A DNA stretch of 56,100 bases from Chitinophagaceae bacterium. Its GTDB lineage: Bacteria > Bacteroidota > Bacteroidia > Chitinophagales > Chitinophagaceae. Every line of letters begins with the position of its first letter. Positions within the stretch are counted from its first letter, which is position 1. Positions 45,142 through 53,082 of the stretch are shown piece after piece. The stretch spans positions 1 through 56,100 of the forward strand of contig JACCYQ010000038.1 of the NCBI GenBank assembly GCA_013696395.1, given 5' to 3'. A model generated the notes under the pieces. It saw only the letters and a list, made by a program, of their open reading frames with translations, did not search any database and was not told the origin of the DNA. The translations under genes and the position numbers were made by a program.

Positions 45142-46497
45142 ATGACATCCCGTAGAAAATTTATCCGGAATTCGTCCGCAATAGCTGCAGGTATTTACAT
45201 GGGCGGTTTAAGTTCAAGTGCAAAAAGCTATGGTAATATCATTGGCGCCAATGACCGCGTCAGGATTGGAGTGGTTGGATTTTCTGATCGGTTCAGAAGC
45301 TCGTTGTTTCCAAGTGTCTTAAACTATCAAAAAGAATACAATGCCCAAATTGTTGCCGTTTCTGATATTTGGAAATTGCGAAGGGATGAAGGAAAGGATT
45401 GGATGACACAAAAGCTTGGGCATAACGTACAGGCATATGTGAATAATGAAGCTCTTTATGAAAGTAAAACGGTTGATGCAGTTATCATAAGTACAGCTGA
45501 TTTCCAACATGCCCTACATACTATTGAAGCCATTAAAGCCGGTTGCGATGTATATGTTGAAAAACCATTTGCAGAAACAATGGATGATAATATTGCGGCA
45601 TTGAAAGCAGTAAAAGCGAGTAACAGGGTAGTGCAGGTTGGTTCACAAAGGCGGAGCGGATCCAATTACAAAGCAGCGGCAGACTTTATTGAACAAGGAA
45701 AGTTCGGACCCATTACCATGGTGGAACTTTCATGGAATGTTAATCAACCGGGTCGCTGGCGCAGACCTGGACTGGTTGAAAAGATCAAAGAATCAGATAC
45801 TGACTGGAAGCGATATTTGATGAATCGACCGTTTGAATCCTGGGATGCACGGAAGTACCTGGAATATCGTTTATTCTGGCCATATTCTTCCGGTATGCCC
45901 GGACAGTGGATGAGTCACCAGATTGATACGGTTCATTGGTTTACCGGGTTACCCCATCCTAGATCGGTGATTGCAAACGGTGGAATATATAAATGGAAAG
46001 ATGGCAGGCGTAATTGGGATACCATGACAGCAGTGTTTGATTATGGGCCGTTAAATGACCAGTCAACAGGATTCCAGGCTGTATTTACTTCGCGTATGCA
46101 TAATGGTGAGGAAAGGCCTGCTGAACTATATTTTTCAAATGGGGGCGAATTGAACCTGATCACTAACAAGGTTTCATCAAATGGAGGTTTGAATGAAGTG
46201 CATGCCAAAGCTATGGGTATGAAACCAAATTTATTGCCATCTGTTGACCTGGTTAAGGAAGATGTAAAAGTCGTAGCCTCTGCCAATACCGGGAGTGACC
46301 CTTTAACCAATGCACATATGCGTAATTGGCTTGATTGCATCCGGACCCGGAATCAAACAAATGCACCAGTTGAAGCAGGATATAATCATTCCATTGCTAC
46401 TATAATGACTAATGCGGCAGCACGTACCGGTGAAAAAATATTTTTTGATGAAGTAACCCAGCAGGTAATGGCAGGAGGAAAAGTGTTTAAATATTAA
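45142..46497 (+). CDS. Tat-exported Gfo/Idh/MocA-family oxidoreductase (second)
   Basis: The 451-residue protein has a Tat-type signal (TSRRKFIRNSSAIAAGIYMG, about 2-21). The Rossmann part shows GVVGFSDRFRSSLF, AVIISTADFQHALHTIEA and VYVEKPFAET with the catalytic Lys. The C-terminal domain has the family Trp/His cluster (MPGQWMSHQIDTVHWFTGLPHP). It follows the DUF1080 gene by 37 bp and is probably in its operon. It is clearly distinct from the first oxidoreductase, so the pair may act on different substrates or in opposite directions. Confidence 0.9.
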   Translation: MTSRRKFIRNSSAIAAGIYMGGLSSSAKSYGNIIGANDRVRIGVVGFSDRFRSSLFPSVLNYQKEYNAQIVAVSDIWKLRRDEGKDWMTQKLGHNVQAYVNNEALYESKTVDAVIISTADFQHALHTIEAIKAGCDVYVEKPFAETMDDNIAALKAVKASNRVVQVGSQRRSGSNYKAAADFIEQGKFGPITMVELSWNVNQPGRWRRPGLVEKIKESDTDWKRYLMNRPFESWDARKYLEYRLFWPYSSGMPGQWMSHQIDTVHWFTGLPHPRSVIANGGIYKWKDGRRNWDTMTAVFDYGPLNDQSTGFQAVFTSRMHNGEERPAELYFSNGGELNLITNKVSSNGGLNEVHAKAMGMKPNLLPSVDLVKEDVKVVASANTGSDPLTNAHMRNWLDCIRTRNQTNAPVEAGYNHSIATIMTNAAARTGEKIFFDEVTQQVMAGGKVFKY

Positions 46498-46547
46498 CGA
46501 ACTAAGTAACCTTTAATGAGCTGTCTGTTTTGGGGAGATGAGGAAAT

Positions 46548-46994
46548 TTATTGGTTTTCTGTTTTAGTCATTTCAGGTAACAATTTTCCCTCCGGTGTTA
46601 AGAAAATAATTTTTTTCTGATCTTCCCATTTCACTTCAAACTGGTAAAGGGAACGATGATTGGGAGTTTGGTATTCATAACGCTCCTTAACATCCCAGTT
46701 TGCAAACTCCGATTTTTTTAAACCATTTAAAACCACCTGCGGCAGTTCTTCTTTATCCAATTCCCGTTTTGTCAATAGCCAGTTACCTGTTGCATCGTAT
46801 TTTCCTTTCCATTTTACTCCGTTCAAATCAAAAGTTACGTCAATCCCATCTCCTTCAATATCCCACTCTACATTAGTCGCACCTGTATAAGCGATCGTAA
46901 AATGATCCCTTGCATTTTTTGGAATTGAATCCTGGCTGTAAACATTTCCCATCAAAAAGGTAAAAAATGCCAACATCAAAATTGACTTCTTCAT
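46548..46994 (-). CDS. PepSY-like exported protein
   Basis: The 148-residue protein has a signal peptide (about 1-20, ending VYSQ). Two repeats of a PepSY-like module follow: FTIAYTGATNVEWDIEGDGIDV then FDLNGVKWKGKYDATGNWL, and LNGLKKSEFANWDVKERYEY then YQFEVKWEDQKKIIFLTPEGKL. Such proteins are periplasmic and may inhibit proteases or bind ligands. It is convergent with the oxidoreductase operon and stands alone. Confidence 0.8.
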   Translation of the reverse strand: MKKSILMLAFFTFLMGNVYSQDSIPKNARDHFTIAYTGATNVEWDIEGDGIDVTFDLNGVKWKGKYDATGNWLLTKRELDKEELPQVVLNGLKKSEFANWDVKERYEYQTPNHRSLYQFEVKWEDQKKIIFLTPEGKLLPEMTKTENQ

Positions 46995-47128
46995 AGTATT
47001 AAGTTTAATAATTGAAATGTGTTGATGATGGACAAATATTGTTCCACTAAACTTTATCGTAGGTATTGGTGAGACAATGGGTAAATAAGAACGCGAACCC
47101 TTTTTCGATAGTTTTTGATCTTATTTTT

Positions 47129-47941
47129 TTATACACTTACATTAAAATCTCTTAACGCGTCATTCAAACTGGTTTTAAGATCGGTGCTGGGCTTCCGTTT
47201 TCCAATGATGAGTGCGCAACTTACCTGGTATTCACCTGCCGGGAATTTTTTTGTGAAACTGCCGGGAATCACCACACTGCGTGCAGGAATTCTACCTTTT
47301 GTTTCAACAGGTTCGCTGCCACTAACATCTATAATTTTAGTTGATTGTGTAAGCACCACATTAGCGCCGAGTACAGATTCCTTTTCAACAATTACCCCTT
47401 CAACAACGATACATCGACTGCCAATAAAACAACCATCTTCAATAATTACCGGAGAAGCCTGCAATGGTTCCAATACCCCACCAATTCCTACACCACCACT
47501 TAAATGAACATGTTTGCCTATCTGCGCACAACTTCCTACAGTGGCCCAGGTATCAACCATTGTTCCTTCATCCACGTAAGCCCCAATGTTTACATAACTG
47601 GGCATCAATACTACATTTCTTCCCAGGAAAGCGCCATAACGGGCTACAGCATGCGGAACAGCTCTGACACCGAGTTCTTTATAATTTTTTTTCAATAACA
47701 TTTTATCGTAAAATTCAAAAGGTTCTATCTCCCATGTTTGCATGGGTTGTATGCCAAAATAAAGCAGAATGGCCTGCTTTACCCATTCATTCACCTGCCA
47801 TCCATTTTCTGCAGGTTCGGCTACCCGAAATTCACCTTTATCAACCTTTTCAATCACTTGTTTAACAGCATTTTTATATTTATTTTCTTTCAGCAGTTCT
47901 CGATTGATCCATGCTTCATTTATTAGTAACTTATATTCCAT
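47129..47941 (-). CDS. dapD: 2,3,4,5-tetrahydropyridine-2,6-dicarboxylate N-succinyltransferase
   Basis: DapD succinylates tetrahydrodipicolinate in the lysine/meso-diaminopimelate pathway. The 270-residue protein has the left-handed beta-helix hexapeptide pattern from about 100 to 220. It includes MPSYVNIGAYVDEGTMVDTW, HVHLSGGVGIGGVLEPLQ and VIIEDGCFIGSRCIVVEGV, the substrate and CoA sites of the family. The N-terminal helical region begins MEYKLLINEAW. Length is normal. It is a single gene, divergent from the GT4 gene. Confidence 0.96.
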   Translation of the reverse strand: MEYKLLINEAWINRELLKENKYKNAVKQVIEKVDKGEFRVAEPAENGWQVNEWVKQAILLYFGIQPMQTWEIEPFEFYDKMLLKKNYKELGVRAVPHAVARYGAFLGRNVVLMPSYVNIGAYVDEGTMVDTWATVGSCAQIGKHVHLSGGVGIGGVLEPLQASPVIIEDGCFIGSRCIVVEGVIVEKESVLGANVVLTQSTKIIDVSGSEPVETKGRIPARSVVIPGSFTKKFPAGEYQVSCALIIGKRKPSTDLKTSLNDALRDFNVSV

Positions 47942-48063
47942 GTTTTATTTTTTGCAAACATATTATATAATTTAAATCAGCAGTATTTCATTTACCTGAA
48001 AACTGGATACAAGATGAATCAACACTTGCTTGCATTGGTTAACTTGCACCTTTAATTTATTTT

Positions 48064-49248
48064 ATGCGCATAGGTTTCGATGCAAAAAGAGCGTTTCATA
48101 ACAGTACGGGATTGGGCCATTACAGCCGGACGTTGATCCGTTCCCTGGCTACCACTTTCCGGGAGCATGAATATTATTTATTAAATACAAAGCCTTCAGG
48201 ATTATTCAATTTTGAAGATGTACAAAACGCACATGAAATATTACCTGAAAACACGTTGCACCGCGTTTTCCCATCCGCATGGCGAAGCAAATGGGTAACG
48301 GATGATCTGAAACAGTTGAATATTCATCTTTATCATGGATTGAGCCATGAAATTCCGGTTGGTATCAGGGAAAAAAAAATTCCTTCAGTAGTAACCATGC
48401 ACGACCTTATCCATGAACGTTATCCTGGCCAATATAAAAAGATTGATGTAAATATTTACCGGAAAAAATTCCGGTATGCCTGTAAACATGCAGACCTGGT
48501 GATAGCCATCAGCCAGCAAACAAAAAAAGATTTGATCGAATATTATCATGTTCAGGAAGATAAGATACGCGTATGCTACCAAAGTTGTAATCCTGCATTC
48601 TCCAGGCAGGTAGATGCTGGCGAAAAGGAAATCATAAAGAAAAAATACAATCTACCTGATAAATTTTTTTTGTATGTCGGATCTGTAATTGAAAGAAAAA
48701 ATCTGTTGAATATTTGTAAAGCGATTTTCTTATTGAGAAATGAACTGCAGGTTCCATTGGTGGTGATTGGTGAAGGTAAGGGCTATATGCAGGTGGTTAA
48801 GGATTATGTGAAACAACAGGGTATGGGTGATCTTATCATTTTTTTGTCTGAAAACCCTTCCACCAAAAGCCTGGAAAGTTTCAAAACCGCAGCGGATTTC
48901 CCGGGCATTTACCAGCAAGCCCTGGCAATGATCTATCCTTCTTTTTTTGAAGGTTTTGGCATTCCTGTTTTGGAAGCATTATTTAGCCGTTTACCAGTTA
49001 TTACATCCAATGTTTCCTGTTTGCCCGAAGCGGGTGGGGATGCAGCTTTATACGTTAACCCAAACGATGCCAATGAAATAGGTGAATCCATGAAACGGAT
49101 ATATGAGGATGAAATATTGGTTAGTGAAATGAAAGAAAAAGGTTGGCAATATGCACAAAATTTTACCCCTGAAAAATGCGCCGCTTCGGTAATGAATGTT
49201 TATAATGAATTGGTAAAAGAGTATGTACATGATCGTTATGGAAACTGA
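48064..49248 (+). CDS. GT4-type (GT-B fold) glycosyltransferase
   Basis: The 394-residue protein has the GT-B start MRIGFDAKRAFHNSTGLGHYSRTLI, where GLGHYSR is the acceptor-side glycine loop. The donor-side motif is YPSFFEGFGIPVLEALFSRLPVI, containing the E-x7-E pair of the GT4 family. No membrane span is present. The last 11 bp overlap tsaC. Donor and acceptor are unknown; a role in envelope polysaccharide is probable. Confidence 0.9.
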   Translation: MRIGFDAKRAFHNSTGLGHYSRTLIRSLATTFREHEYYLLNTKPSGLFNFEDVQNAHEILPENTLHRVFPSAWRSKWVTDDLKQLNIHLYHGLSHEIPVGIREKKIPSVVTMHDLIHERYPGQYKKIDVNIYRKKFRYACKHADLVIAISQQTKKDLIEYYHVQEDKIRVCYQSCNPAFSRQVDAGEKEIIKKKYNLPDKFFLYVGSVIERKNLLNICKAIFLLRNELQVPLVVIGEGKGYMQVVKDYVKQQGMGDLIIFLSENPSTKSLESFKTAADFPGIYQQALAMIYPSFFEGFGIPVLEALFSRLPVITSNVSCLPEAGGDAALYVNPNDANEIGESMKRIYEDEILVSEMKEKGWQYAQNFTPEKCAASVMNVYNELVKEYVHDRYGN

Positions 49249-49795
49249 TATTGAAAAATGCCTGCAGGTTTTACGCAGCGGAGGCATCATTCTTTATCCA
49301 ACAGATACTATTTGGGGAATAGGATGCGATGCCACAGATGATAAAGCCGTTGAACGTATTTTTCAATTGAAAAGGCGCCCACCCCAGCGATCTATGATTG
49401 TTTTAATGGTCGATGAAAGAGATGTCCTGAAATATACAGCTGCTGCCGATCTCCAGGTTTTTGATTATCTCAAAAAGACCGGTAAACCAACCACCATGAT
49501 TTTTGAACATGCCATTGGCCTTGCCGATAACCTGCTGGCTGAAGACGGGAGCATAGGTATACGCCTGGTAAAAGATGAATTTTGCCGGCATCTGATAAAA
49601 AGATTTAAAAAGCCCATCGTTTCCACTTCGGCTAATATAAGCGGACAAATATCACCTGCAAATTTCAAGGACATTAGTAATGATATTATCAATGGAGTTG
49701 ATTATGCCGTACATTATCGACGGGATGATCTTTCTGCATCCATCCCATCTTCAGTAGTAAAATGGAAAAATGGTAAGATAGAAATTATACGATAA
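49238..49795 (+). CDS. tsaC: L-threonylcarbamoyladenylate synthase
   Basis: TsaC/Sua5 makes threonylcarbamoyl-AMP for t6A37 of ANN-decoding tRNAs. The 185-residue YrdC-type protein has GGIILYPTDTIWGIGCDA at about 15-32, FQLKRRPPQRSMIVLM, the ATP site SIGIRLVKDEFC, and VSTSANISGQ. ATG 49238 (METDIEKCL) fits the family; ATGs at 49223 and 49229 are in the same frame. It overlaps the upstream glycosyltransferase by 11 bp, so they are co-transcribed. Confidence 0.94.
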   Translation: METDIEKCLQVLRSGGIILYPTDTIWGIGCDATDDKAVERIFQLKRRPPQRSMIVLMVDERDVLKYTAAADLQVFDYLKKTGKPTTMIFEHAIGLADNLLAEDGSIGIRLVKDEFCRHLIKRFKKPIVSTSANISGQISPANFKDISNDIINGVDYAVHYRRDDLSASIPSSVVKWKNGKIEIIR

Positions 49796-49854
49796 TTACC
49801 CGGTCTTTGTTTGTGAATGAAATAACTCACCACTCCCTGTTATCTTTGCAGATT

Positions 49855-51273
49855 ATGGATATTCAGTGCTCAGACAAAGAATTATTTATATTAAAAAAGA
49901 TCGCACATGCCGCCGAAAAAGCCGATATGCCCAGTTACCTGATCGGAGGTTTTGTCCGGGATAAATTATTGGACAGGCCGTCAAAAGATGCGGATATCGT
50001 TTGTATTGGGGACGGTATTGAACTGGCACATTTGGCAGCAAAGGAATTTGAACCAAAACCTCATGTAAGTTTTTTTAAAAATTATGGAACAGCTCATATC
50101 CGGGTGTATGATATTGACCTGGAGTTTGTCGGTGCCCGTAAAGAAAGCTACCAATATCATTCAAGAAATCCTTTGGTAGTTGCTGGTACACTGGAAGATG
50201 ATCTGAACCGTCGCGATTTTACTATCAATGCATTGGCCATTAGCCTTAATGAAAGAGATTTTGGGAAATTGCATGATCTTTTCAATGGTGTGGATGATTT
50301 GAATAATCGGGTGATTAAAACACCTCTTGATCCACTACAGACTTTTAGTGATGATCCATTGCGAATGATGCGGGCAATAAGATTTGCAAGCCAGCTCTCT
50401 TTCAATATTGAAGAAAAAACTTTCCAGGCTATCAAAGACAATGCTTATCGCATTAATATTATTTCACAGGAACGTATAACCGAAGAGATCAACAAGATAT
50501 TATTAAGTAATAAACCTTCTGTTGGTTTTGATCTTTTATATCAAAGTGGTTTACTGCATATCATTTTTCCACAAATGGTTGATTTGGCAGGGGCAGAATA
50601 TATCGACGGAAAAGGCCATAAAGATAATTTTTACCATACCCTGCAAGTAATTGATAACGTGGCAACCCGGTCGTCCGATCTCTGGTTAAGGTGGTCAGCC
50701 GTATTACACGATATTGCAAAACCGGTCACCAAAAAATTTGAAGAAGATCATGGCTGGACTTTTCATGGTCATGAAGTAATTGGAGGCAGAATGGTTCCAA
50801 AGATCTTTACCAAATTCAAATTGCCAAAGAATGAAAAAATGCGGTTTGTCAGGAAATTAGTGGAAATGCACCTGCGCCCTATCAGCCTGACCAAAGAAAA
50901 TATTACGGATTCGGCCATTCGTCGCCTGATATTTGATGCAGGTGATGATATTGAAGATTTGATGACACTATGTGAAGCGGATATCACCTCAAAAAATAAA
51001 TATAAAAAAACTAAGTACCTGGAAAATTTTCAGATGGTCAGGTTGCGATGCAGGGAAGTGGAAGCCAGCGACAGGTTACGCAATTGGCAGCCTCCTGTAT
51101 CTGGTGCATTGATCATGGAAACCTTTGGTATTAAACCTTCCCGGCCGGTTGGTGAAATTAAAACTGCCATCCGGGAGGCAATACTGGATGGCAAAATAGA
51201 TAACAGTTACGAAGCAGCATTTGCATACATGCTAGAGAAGGGAAAAATTTTTGGATTAAAGCCGGTAAGGTAA
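49855..51273 (+). CDS. cca: CCA-adding/tRNA nucleotidyltransferase with HD domain
   Basis: The 472-residue class II nucleotidyltransferase adds or repairs the 3' CCA of tRNAs. Motifs are YLIGGFVRDKLLDRPSKDADIVCIGDG (GGxVRD and DxD), the second site RRDFTINALAI, and the ATP/CTP-recognition segment DDPLRMMRAIRFASQLSFNI. A C-terminal HD domain (WSAVLHDIAKP near 283) follows. ATG 49855 (MDIQCSDKEL) is chosen over the ORF's upstream start at 49807. It matters here because tmRNA in this window lacks an encoded CCA. Whether it adds all three bases or only CC or A cannot be read off. Confidence 0.94.
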   Translation: MDIQCSDKELFILKKIAHAAEKADMPSYLIGGFVRDKLLDRPSKDADIVCIGDGIELAHLAAKEFEPKPHVSFFKNYGTAHIRVYDIDLEFVGARKESYQYHSRNPLVVAGTLEDDLNRRDFTINALAISLNERDFGKLHDLFNGVDDLNNRVIKTPLDPLQTFSDDPLRMMRAIRFASQLSFNIEEKTFQAIKDNAYRINIISQERITEEINKILLSNKPSVGFDLLYQSGLLHIIFPQMVDLAGAEYIDGKGHKDNFYHTLQVIDNVATRSSDLWLRWSAVLHDIAKPVTKKFEEDHGWTFHGHEVIGGRMVPKIFTKFKLPKNEKMRFVRKLVEMHLRPISLTKENITDSAIRRLIFDAGDDIEDLMTLCEADITSKNKYKKTKYLENFQMVRLRCREVEASDRLRNWQPPVSGALIMETFGIKPSRPVGEIKTAIREAILDGKIDNSYEAAFAYMLEKGKIFGLKPVR

Positions 51274-51321
51274 CTTTTTATATTTTGCCTATTTTTGAGG
51301 TTTAATGATAATAATATCTAC

Positions 51322-51891
51322 ATGGCAATATTAAAATTCAGGGTTTATTTTGAAGAAGATGATAGTGTTTACCGCGATGTAGTGGTAAAGCATACGCAAT
51401 CTTTTTTCGACATGCACGAAATTATCCTGAAGGCATATGAATTTGACAATAAGCATAAAGCAACATTTTACAGAAGTAATGACCATTGGCAGAGGGGTAG
51501 GCAAATTTCCCTTGAAAAGTATGACCAGGAATATAATGTACCGCCTTTAATAATGAAAGAAACGATCGTAGGTGCCGAAATCAAGCAACCCAACCAACGT
51601 TTTGTTTATCAGTATGATTTTAATAAGTACTGGACTTTTTTAATTGAGTTGATTAATGTTTCTAAAGAGGAAAGTTCCCGGATCACATACCCATCAGTAA
51701 TCAGAACGGAAGGAATAGCCCCCAGTCAATATGGTACCAAGGGATTGCTGGGAGAAAAATTTGCCGATGTTGAAGAAAAATATGATCTCAATAAAAATGC
51801 AGATGGTTTTGGCGAAGAGGGTGATGTTACAGATGGCGAAGAATTGGATATAAGTGGGGATGAGGAAACTACTGGAGAAGAAGAATTGTAA
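51322..51891 (+). CDS. Plasmid pRiA4b Orf3-like (IS1096 TnpR-type) domain protein
   Basis: The 189-residue protein has a small alpha/beta domain at about 1-125 (KFRVYFEEDDSVYRDVVVKHTQSFFDMHEIILKAYEF, then FVYQYDFNKYWTFLIELINV) of the pRiA4b Orf3-like family. A highly acidic, unstructured tail follows (about 150-189, Glu/Asp/Gly-rich). ATG 51322 is chosen over TTG 51295. It lies 48 bp after cca on the same strand and ends before a terminator. The function of the family is unknown; the domain also occurs on mobile elements. Confidence 0.82.
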   Translation: MAILKFRVYFEEDDSVYRDVVVKHTQSFFDMHEIILKAYEFDNKHKATFYRSNDHWQRGRQISLEKYDQEYNVPPLIMKETIVGAEIKQPNQRFVYQYDFNKYWTFLIELINVSKEESSRITYPSVIRTEGIAPSQYGTKGLLGEKFADVEEKYDLNKNADGFGEEGDVTDGEELDISGDEETTGEEEL

Positions 51892-51911
51892 TAAACCTGC
51901 TTGATTTTTTT

Positions 51912-51938
51912 AACCCGGTTGTTAAGCCGGGTTTTTAC
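51912..51938 (+). terminator. Rho-independent terminator after the pRiA4b-like gene
   Basis: The stem AACCCGG / CCGGGTT with an eight-base loop is followed by TTTT. It separates the glycosyltransferase-tsaC-cca-pRiA4b run from miaA. Confidence 0.85.
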
Positions 51939-51946
51939 ATAATAAA

Positions 51947-52861
51947 ATGCCAGAATCTTTATCAAATAAAACCGTTATCATTATTGCCGGTCCTACAGCG
52001 GTCGGAAAAACAGCTATCGCTGTTGAAATAGCAAAACATTTCGGAACCTCTGTAATTTCTGCTGATAGCCGTCAATGTTACCGGGAATTGGATATTGGTG
52101 TGGCAAGACCATCAAGCCAACAATTACAGCAAGTGCCTCATTATTTTATAGGAACTCATTCTATTGCTGAAGAAGTAAACGCTGTGACTTTTGAACAGTA
52201 TGCAGTGGAAAAGATAAATCAAATACATCATCATAATTCAATCGCAGTAATGGCAGGGGGCACAGGTTTATATATACGAACCTTTATAGAGGGGATGGAT
52301 GATATTCCTGCTATTTCAATAGAAATCAGGAATGAGATTTATAATCAATACAAATTGCATGGCTTAATATGGCTGCAACAAAAAGTAAAAGAAAAAGACC
52401 CGGTTTTTTTTGAAAAAGGCGAAGTGCAAAATCCGCAGCGATTAATGAGGGCGCTTGAAGTGATAGAGGCAACCGGTAAATCAATTATTAGTTTCCGAAA
52501 GGGAGTAAAAGTAAAAAGAGACTTCAGGATCATTAAAATAGGATTGGAAATTTCTAAAGAACAGCTTTATAAAAATATTTACCATCGGACTGAAGAAATG
52601 ATAAATAATGGATTGATTGAAGAAGTTCGATCTCTTCAACAATACAGGCATTTAAATGCATTAAAAACTGTTGGCTATGCGGAGATCTTCCAGTATTTGG
52701 ATCAAAAGATCCTTTTAAGCAAGGCTGTTGAACAAATTAATATTCATACAAGGCAATATGCTAAACGCCAGTTAACGTGGTTTAAAAAAGATCTGGAATA
52801 TAAATGGTTTCATCCATCAGATTTATCAGGAATACTTGCTTTCTGCCTTAATAATACCTGA
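51947..52861 (+). CDS. miaA: tRNA dimethylallyltransferase
   Basis: MiaA isopentenylates A37 of UNN-decoding tRNAs. The 304-residue protein has the P-loop GPTAVGKT at 15-22 and the substrate block SADSRQCYRELDIGVARPS. Next comes AGGTGLYIRTFIEG and, near the C-terminus, NIHTRQYAKRQLTWFKKD. Length is normal. It starts 13 bp past the terminator of the upstream unit, so it may have its own promoter close to or within that sequence. The dimethylallyl diphosphate it needs would come from the Dxr pathway. Confidence 0.97.
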   Translation: MPESLSNKTVIIIAGPTAVGKTAIAVEIAKHFGTSVISADSRQCYRELDIGVARPSSQQLQQVPHYFIGTHSIAEEVNAVTFEQYAVEKINQIHHHNSIAVMAGGTGLYIRTFIEGMDDIPAISIEIRNEIYNQYKLHGLIWLQQKVKEKDPVFFEKGEVQNPQRLMRALEVIEATGKSIISFRKGVKVKRDFRIIKIGLEISKEQLYKNIYHRTEEMINNGLIEEVRSLQQYRHLNALKTVGYAEIFQYLDQKILLSKAVEQINIHTRQYAKRQLTWFKKDLEYKWFHPSDLSGILAFCLNNT

Positions 52862-53082
52862 CTCATTGAAATAACACTATTGTAATGGTTTTTTTAGAAG
52901 TGAAGTATTCCAAATTATCTTCCCCGTACCCTCTTTAAGAAATGTGATATGAAGTGTAGCAATGTTAAATTGGGAGTTTTTTTTTAACAATTAGCGTTGA
53001 ACAGTAATCATAATACAACGTTTACCCAGTGAGTCTGCATTTTTTAAATATGCTCCAATGAGGCGCATAATTGTTAATTATT

